The translations under genes and the position numbers were made by a program. Source: Pseudomonadota bacterium (GTDB lineage: Bacteria; Pseudomonadota; Alphaproteobacteria; Acetobacterales; Acetobacteraceae). Taken from it: a stretch of DNA of 18,141 nt. The notes under the pieces were generated by a model. The model had not been told where the DNA came from. It made no database searches and saw only the letters and a program-made list of their open reading frames with translations. The stretch covers positions 1 to 18,141 of the forward strand of contig JAKBAQ010000029.1 in assembly GCA_021808985.1 (NCBI GenBank), read 5' to 3'. This document shows positions 14,345 through 18,141 of the stretch, one piece after another (the first letter of the stretch is position 1; each line of letters starts with the position of its first letter).

Positions 14345-15340
14345 ATGATGGCCAACGACACCGACTGGAACAGCAACCTTGGCGGCGGGTTTGGCACGCA
14401 TCAGCCGGGCGATGAACTATTCCACGGCACTGGCGGGCCGGAGGATTCGCTCACCGAGACGTGGTTCTGGAATTTTCACGTCCCGCAGGCCGCGATCAAC
14501 TGCTATGCGTATTGCTGGGTGCATCCGAACCTCAAGGTCGTGACCGGGGGGCTGTTCATCTATCAGGGGATGAAGATCAGCCATCTCGGCTGCGAGCTGT
14601 TCGAGATGCGCGATTATATGTCCAGCGCCGTGGTGGGGGCGGGTGATGATATAAGGCTGCCCAACGGGCTGCGGGTGCAGGCGCTGAAGCCGCTGGAGCA
14701 TCTGCGGCTGAGCTTTGAGGATGCGGGCCGGCAAAGCGCCGTGGATGTGGCGCTGAAGGCGGTGGGGGCGCCGATTATGCGCGCCAACAACAAGCATTTT
14801 GAGCAGGTTATGCATGTGACCGGGCGGCTGCTGCTGCGCGGCAAGGAATATGCGGTTGATTGCCATGCGGTGCGCGACCGCTCCTGGGCGGAGGCGCGGC
14901 CGGAGAGCCATGCGCCGCTGCCGCCTTATACCTGGGTGACGGGGACGTTTGGCGCGGAATTCGCGTTCAATGTCGGCTCGCATGACGATCCGGGCCGAGC
15001 GCCGGACTGGGCCGGGCGCATGGAGCCCCCTGCCCGCATTTTCAACGATGGCTGGGTGGTGGTGCGCGGCGAGCAGCGCCGGATTGTGCGGGCGAGCAAG
15101 ATCACGCGGCGGGAGTTTCCGCTCTGCCGGCCGCTGACGCATGACTATGAGTTCGAGGACAGCGCGGGGGATACGTACCGGATGACCGGCAGGATCATCG
15201 CGCAGACGGCATGGTCGGGCTGGTCGAACATGAATTGCCATCTCGGGCTGGTGGAGTGGGACTGGGACGGGCGCAAGGGCTGGGGCGACTCGCAGGAAGT
15301 GCAGTGGAATGAGTATGTCTACCGGATGACGCAGCCGTGA
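14345..15340 (+). CDS. DUF7064/DUF7065-type lipocalin-like protein (331 aa)
   Basis: There are two adjacent ATGs (14345, 14348) directly behind GTGGGGGA, and spacing favours the second. The product has no signal peptide or membrane segment and is rich in Trp and predicted strands (TETWFWNFHVPQ, GWVVVRGEQRR, NMNCHLGLVEWDWDG). AVRDRSWAEA at about 179-188 matches ARDHSWG of the protein encoded at 904-2121, and a preceding LKPLEHLRLSFED resembles its VEPLKTIRLVLEA, so the two are distant paralogues. The family is of unknown function; a tandem lipocalin-like barrel that binds a hydrophobic ligand, or acts on one, is inferred. The stop codon overlaps the GTG start of the next gene by four bases, so the two are translationally coupled. 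Confidence 0.75.
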   Translation: MMANDTDWNSNLGGGFGTHQPGDELFHGTGGPEDSLTETWFWNFHVPQAAINCYAYCWVHPNLKVVTGGLFIYQGMKISHLGCELFEMRDYMSSAVVGAGDDIRLPNGLRVQALKPLEHLRLSFEDAGRQSAVDVALKAVGAPIMRANNKHFEQVMHVTGRLLLRGKEYAVDCHAVRDRSWAEARPESHAPLPPYTWVTGTFGAEFAFNVGSHDDPGRAPDWAGRMEPPARIFNDGWVVVRGEQRRIVRASKITRREFPLCRPLTHDYEFEDSAGDTYRMTGRIIAQTAWSGWSNMNCHLGLVEWDWDGRKGWGDSQEVQWNEYVYRMTQP

Positions 15341-15888
15341 GGGGGATCAGGGTCGCCGCCTGGGCGGTGCTGCTCATCATGTGCGGGAATGTGCTCAATG
15401 TCAGCCTCAACAGCGGCATGGGCCATGGCGTCGGGTTCGACACGTTCCTGGCCGGGATGCGCGACCCGTGGCAGACCTTCATCGACAATGACCTGGTGAT
15501 GGGGCTGGTTTTCAGCCTTGGCTGGGTCATCTTCCGTGAGCGCGGCGGGCGGGGGCTGGAGACCGCCGCCTGGGTGTGGATGGCCGCGTGGTGGGGCAAT
15601 ATCGTCATCGCCGTTTATGTGCTGCGCGCCATCAGCCAGGCCGATGGCGACTGGGCGCGGTTTTTCATGGGCCGGCATGCGCCGGGCGGGGTGAGCGCCG
15701 CGCCGTGGCGCCCGGCGGGTGCAACGCGCGCGCTGTGCGCGCTGGGGGCGGGCGCGGCGGCGGCGTATCTCGCCTACGGGCTGGGCCGGAGCGGGGGAGC
15801 GGTTGTGCCGATGCTCGGCTATCTGCTCGGCTTTCTGCCCGTGATCCTCTCACTGGCGCTGCTGGCCCTGCCGCGGCGCGCGGGGTGA
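15337..15888 (+). CDS. Small multi-pass membrane protein, unknown function
   Basis: The GTG start at 15337 shares GTGA with the preceding stop codon. The 183-residue product has about five hydrophobic segments: near residues 5-23, 54-69, 78-99, 130-147 and 155-177. Charged or polar links include NSGMGHGVGFDTFLAGMRDPWQ and a cytosolic-looking DWARFFMGRHA segment. I do not recognise the family. The coupling to the DUF7064-like gene suggests the two work together, perhaps at the membrane. Third-position GC bias matches its neighbours, and the hydrophobic periodicity supports a real gene. No credible ribosome site precedes the GTG, which fits coupling by overlap. Confidence 0.72.
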   Translation: MRGIRVAAWAVLLIMCGNVLNVSLNSGMGHGVGFDTFLAGMRDPWQTFIDNDLVMGLVFSLGWVIFRERGGRGLETAAWVWMAAWWGNIVIAVYVLRAISQADGDWARFFMGRHAPGGVSAAPWRPAGATRALCALGAGAAAAYLAYGLGRSGGAVVPMLGYLLGFLPVILSLALLALPRRAG

Positions 15889-15897
15889 GCGGTTTGG

Positions 15898-15912
15898 CCG
15901 GCCACTGGCCGG
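15898..15912. repeat. Short perfect palindrome after the membrane-protein gene
   Basis: CCGGCCA-C-TGGCCGG lies 10 bases after the stop, in the 78-base gap before the thioesterase gene. No T-run follows, so it is not a standard terminator. It may be a chance product of GC-rich sequence or a binding site. Confidence 0.3.
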
Positions 15913-15966
15913 GGGGCGCGGCGATCGGCTATAGGCGGGCGGCATGAATGGAAACCAGCTGATTAC

Positions 15967-16848
15967 ATGACCGCGAACAATGAAGCCCCGCTGCCCTGGA
16001 CCGAACAGGATGTTCTCGCCCTGCTGGAGCTGGAGGCGGCTGGGGATGACGTGTTCATCAGCCGGTATAACCAGATCAACCTCAATGGCACCTTGTTCGG
16101 CGGCCAGGTGCTGGGGCAGGCGGCGGCGGCGGCGGCCACGACTGTAAGCGGGCTGACCATGCATTCGCTGCACGCCTATTTCCTGCGCGCGGGGACGGCC
16201 AGCGCGCGGGTGAGCTACGCGGTGGAGCGCGCGCGCGATGGCCGCCGCTTCTCGACGCGCCGTATCATCGCCTCGCAAAACGGCAAAACCATTTTTGTGA
16301 TGAGCTGCTCCTTCTTCCATCCGCAAGGCGGTTTTGAGCACCAGTGCGCCGCACCCGCCGTGCCGCCGCCAGAAGAGCTGGAGAGCCTCGCCAGCATCGC
16401 GCGGGCGGGCGGGGTTGAGCTGCCGACCTCGCTGACGCGCATGTCGCGGGTCTACCCCATAGAGGTGCGGCCGGTGACCGGGCGGGCGATTCTGGAGCGA
16501 GCCGAGGAGCCGCGCATACGCTTCTGGGTGCGCGTGCCCAGCGCCGCCAGCACGGATGACCCGCGGGCGCACCAGCAGGTGCTGGCTTATCTCTCGGATT
16601 ACTTCCTGATCGCCGCGGCGCTCGCCCCGCACCGGCTGGTGTTTCTCGACGAGCATTTCCAGGTTGCCAGCCTGGACCACGCCATGTGGTTCCACCGCCC
16701 CGCGCGCCCCGATGAATGGCTGCTCTATGACACGGAAAGCCCGAATGCGCGCAACGGGGTTAACCTGTGCCGGGGGCTTATTTATGACCGGCAGGGCAGG
16801 CTTATCGCCTCCACCGCCCAGGAGGGGCTGCAGACGCCGCGCGGCTGA
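15967..16848 (+). CDS. tesB: TesB-type acyl-CoA thioesterase II
   Basis: The 293-residue product has the double-hotdog layout of TesB, close to the usual length. The N-terminal half carries NGTLFGGQVLGQA (40-52) and the HSLHAYFLRAG strand (66-76). The C-terminal half carries the catalytic triad in its known setting: Asp211 in LSDYFL, Ser235 in ASLDHAMWFHRP (Thr in E. coli TesB, Ser is common) and Gln285 in STAQEG. The enzyme hydrolyses acyl-CoA to free acid and CoA in the cytoplasm. In a degradation cluster it may release dead-end or bulky acyl-CoA and recycle CoA. The ribosome site before ATG 15967 is weak (TGGAAAC). It is 78 bases downstream of the membrane-protein gene, so an operon with it is possible. 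The 3' end faces a repeat copy. Confidence 0.92.
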   Translation: MTANNEAPLPWTEQDVLALLELEAAGDDVFISRYNQINLNGTLFGGQVLGQAAAAAATTVSGLTMHSLHAYFLRAGTASARVSYAVERARDGRRFSTRRIIASQNGKTIFVMSCSFFHPQGGFEHQCAAPAVPPPEELESLASIARAGGVELPTSLTRMSRVYPIEVRPVTGRAILERAEEPRIRFWVRVPSAASTDDPRAHQQVLAYLSDYFLIAAALAPHRLVFLDEHFQVASLDHAMWFHRPARPDEWLLYDTESPNARNGVNLCRGLIYDRQGRLIASTAQEGLQTPRG

Positions 16849-16886
16849 GCGGGGAGCGGCCAGGGGCGCGCTTAGCGACTGTTTTA

Positions 16887-17013
16887 AGCGTTTTCCCTTA
16901 CAACAAATTGAAACTATTAAAAATTTTTGCGGGGTTTGGGGAGCTTTTTATAAAAAGCTCCCCAAGATTCTGGCCCTTTTTTGCAAAAAAGGGCCAGACC
17001 CCAAAAAACTTTT
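16887..17013. repeat. Dispersed double-hairpin repeat, copy 2 (convergent junction)
   Basis: Same orientation as the copy at 5164-5292. The core (16908-17013) differs from copy 1 by four substitutions and one single-base indel. The first palindrome (16936-16965) has arms TTGGGGAGC and GCTCCCCAA: the C-G pair of copy 1 is A-T here, a compensatory change. The second palindrome (16970-16997) is identical. Left of the core both copies share AGCGTTTT and CCCTTA with different small insertions. It lies between the convergent thioesterase (stop 16848) and monooxygenase-fold gene (stop 17061), again a place suited to bidirectional termination. Confidence 0.85.
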
Positions 17014-17060
17014 GAGAATTATCCTTAATGTTTCGTGCCGGCAGTTTATGGCGCGGGTTG

Positions 17061-17459
17061 CTAGACGAAAACGGTGTTGATGGCGCCGGAGGTGGGGTGA
17101 ACCTGGGAGGGGCCGGCCGGGTAGAGGCTGAAGACGCTGCGCGCGCCTTCCCAGGGGCTGTAGACCTCCATGACCATCGGCTTGCTGGAGCAGCTGAGGA
17201 GGTGGGTGACGGCTTGCTTGAAGCCCTCCGACTGGCGGACCATGGCGACGATTTCCTCGCTTTTCCATGATTCGATGGCGACGAACTCGTTCTCGTCGCG
17301 GCCCCAGCCATAGAAGACGAAGTTGGTGACTTCCGCCATCTGGGCGGCGGCGCCTTGCCATAGCGCGTTGAAGGTGGCGACGAATTCATCACGTTTTTCA
17401 GGCTTGACGCTCCAGCGGGAGACGAAGGCGTTGGCGTGGGTGACTATGGGCGCGGGCAT
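17061..17459 (-). CDS. Antibiotic-biosynthesis-monooxygenase (ABM) fold protein
   Basis: The start at ATG 17459 (MPAPIVTHANAF) has AGGAG 8 bases upstream, giving 132 residues. The pattern is that of a dimeric alpha/beta barrel of the ABM type (PF03992): a first strand (VSRWSVKPEKRDEF), a helix (FVATFNALWQGAA), a second strand (NFVFYGWGRDENEFVAIESW), a helix (MVRQSEGFKQAVTHLL) and a closing strand (MVMEVY). A tail of about 30 residues with SGAINTVFV follows. Family members include small cofactor-free monooxygenases and many proteins of unknown role, so oxygenase activity should not be assumed. It is divergent from the SDR at 17637. Confidence 0.75.
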   Translation of the reverse strand: MPAPIVTHANAFVSRWSVKPEKRDEFVATFNALWQGAAAQMAEVTNFVFYGWGRDENEFVAIESWKSEEIVAMVRQSEGFKQAVTHLLSCSSKPMVMEVYSPWEGARSVFSLYPAGPSQVHPTSGAINTVFV

Positions 17460-17536
17460 GGAGGGTCTCCTGGAAATGGACGGTTGGTTGGCGCGGGGCG
17501 CTGCCCGTCGGGGCCTGTTGCCGGCGCGCGGGGTAG

Positions 17537-17567
17537 TTGACGTAGTGACGATATGTATCAGTACTAT
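17537..17567 (+). promoter_or_regulatory. Candidate promoter/operator of the terminal SDR gene
   Basis: In the 177-base divergent spacer, TTGACG (17537-17542) and TACTAT (17562-17567) are 19 bases apart, longer than ideal. AGTACT-ATT-AGTGCT (17560-17574) is an imperfect palindrome over the -10 region. The rest of the spacer is GC-rich and shows nothing else I can name. Confidence 0.28.
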
Positions 17568-17636
17568 TAGTGCTGGCCAGATGGAAGTGGGCGCGATAGG
17601 GTGGCGGCGCAAAATAAAACCGCAGGGGAGAGGCGC

Positions 17637-18141
17637 ATGTTCGATATCCGGGACAAGACCGCACTGATCACGGGCTCCGCCGGGGGGATCGGCCTTGGCA
17701 TCGCCAAGGCGCTGGCGCGGGAGGGGGCGCGAGTGGTGATCGCGGATATCGACGCGGCGGAGGCGGAAAAGGCGGCAGCGGGGCTGCGGGCGGGCGGCGC
17801 GCAGGCGCTGGCGCTGAGCTTCGACGTGGCCGACCCGGCCGCCTGGCCGCAGGCGAAGGCGCGGGTGGAGCAGGCGTTCGGCCCGGTGCGGATTTTGTGC
17901 AACAATGCCGGCGTGTTCACCGCCGGCGGGCCGGTGGAGGCTATAGATCCGCAGACCTGGCGGTGGCTGTTCGGGATTAATCTGGATGCGCATTTGCATG
18001 CGCTGCGCACGTTTGTGCCGGAAATGCGCGCCAGTGGCGAGGCGGCGCATATTGTTAACACCGTTTCAATGGCGGGGCTGCTCGCCACCGCGCAGGCCGG
18101 CGCCTATACGGCCAGCAAGTTTGCCGCCCTCGCCCTGGCGC
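17637..18141 (+). CDS. SDR family oxidoreductase, 3' partial
   Basis: The frame opens at ATG 17637 (MFDIRDKTALITG) behind GGGGAGAGG and stays open to the window end (168 codons), so the C-terminal third is missing. Motifs: TGSAGGIG (12-19), Asp37 at the end of the second strand (NAD preference), NNAG (89-92), catalytic Ser144, and YTASK with Tyr157 and Lys161. This is a classical SDR with an intact catalytic set. It is divergent from the ABM-fold gene. Substrate unknown; as the fourth SDR here it may belong to the same catabolic set. Confidence 0.9.
   Translation, partial: MFDIRDKTALITGSAGGIGLGIAKALAREGARVVIADIDAAEAEKAAAGLRAGGAQALALSFDVADPAAWPQAKARVEQAFGPVRILCNNAGVFTAGGPVEAIDPQTWRWLFGINLDAHLHALRTFVPEMRASGEAAHIVNTVSMAGLLATAQAGAYTASKFAALALA

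Noticed and set aside
5164..17013. Repeat copies as a CRISPR array or insertion sequence
   Set aside because: There are only two copies 11.7 kb apart, with no spacer array, no transposase gene and no target-site duplication.

Overview
The window is GC-rich DNA, densely packed with genes whose codons favour G or C at the third position, and intergenic regions that are clearly more AT-rich. Gene content, SDR-rich layout and Shine-Dalgarno starts fit a free-living proteobacterium, most likely an alphaproteobacterium. An Acetobacteraceae or sphingomonad-like host is my best guess, but nothing here proves it. No rRNA, tRNA, phage, insertion sequence or CRISPR array is visible. The first and last genes run off the window.

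Layout. (1) Bases 1-4259, minus strand: a Gal80-like Gfo/Idh/MocA protein, a hydroxyacyl-CoA-dehydrogenase-like SDR, a two-domain lipocalin-like protein of the DUF7065/DUF7064 type, and an aminoglycoside-phosphotransferase-fold protein (cut by the window edge). (2) Bases 4366-5145, plus strand: a crotonase-family protein divergent from the Gal80-like gene. (3) Bases 5291-12107, minus strand: a four-gene envelope operon in transcription order DUF1302 outer-membrane barrel, DUF1329 periplasmic protein, YCF48-type beta-propeller, RND/MMPL inner-membrane transporter. (4) A 394-base regulatory region, then two SDR genes on the minus strand (12502-14140). (5) Bases 14345-16848, plus strand: a second DUF7064/7065-like protein, a translationally coupled small membrane protein, and a TesB-type acyl-CoA thioesterase. 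(6) A small antibiotic-biosynthesis-monooxygenase-fold protein (minus) and a fourth SDR (plus, cut by the window end).

How it may work together (inference): the DUF1302/DUF1329/YCF48/RND operon looks like a trans-envelope route for a hydrophobic molecule. The flanking crotonase, four SDRs and thioesterase look like peripheral catabolism or modification of a CoA-linked or alicyclic lipid-like substrate such as a steroid, terpenoid or other hydrophobic compound. No CoA ligase, acyl-CoA dehydrogenase, thiolase or oxygenase is in the window, so the substrate cannot be named.

Three neighbouring proteins in the left part each lack a textbook catalytic residue of their superfamily: the phosphotransferase has lost its HxD/N loop, the Gfo/Idh protein carries EWP instead of EKP, and the crotonase has Ser at the second Glu position. 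Two convergent gene junctions carry copies of one double-hairpin repeat whose stem shows a compensatory base-pair change. The promoter region of the transport operon contains an inverted half-site pair and a motif that recurs in front of the second DUF7064-like gene.
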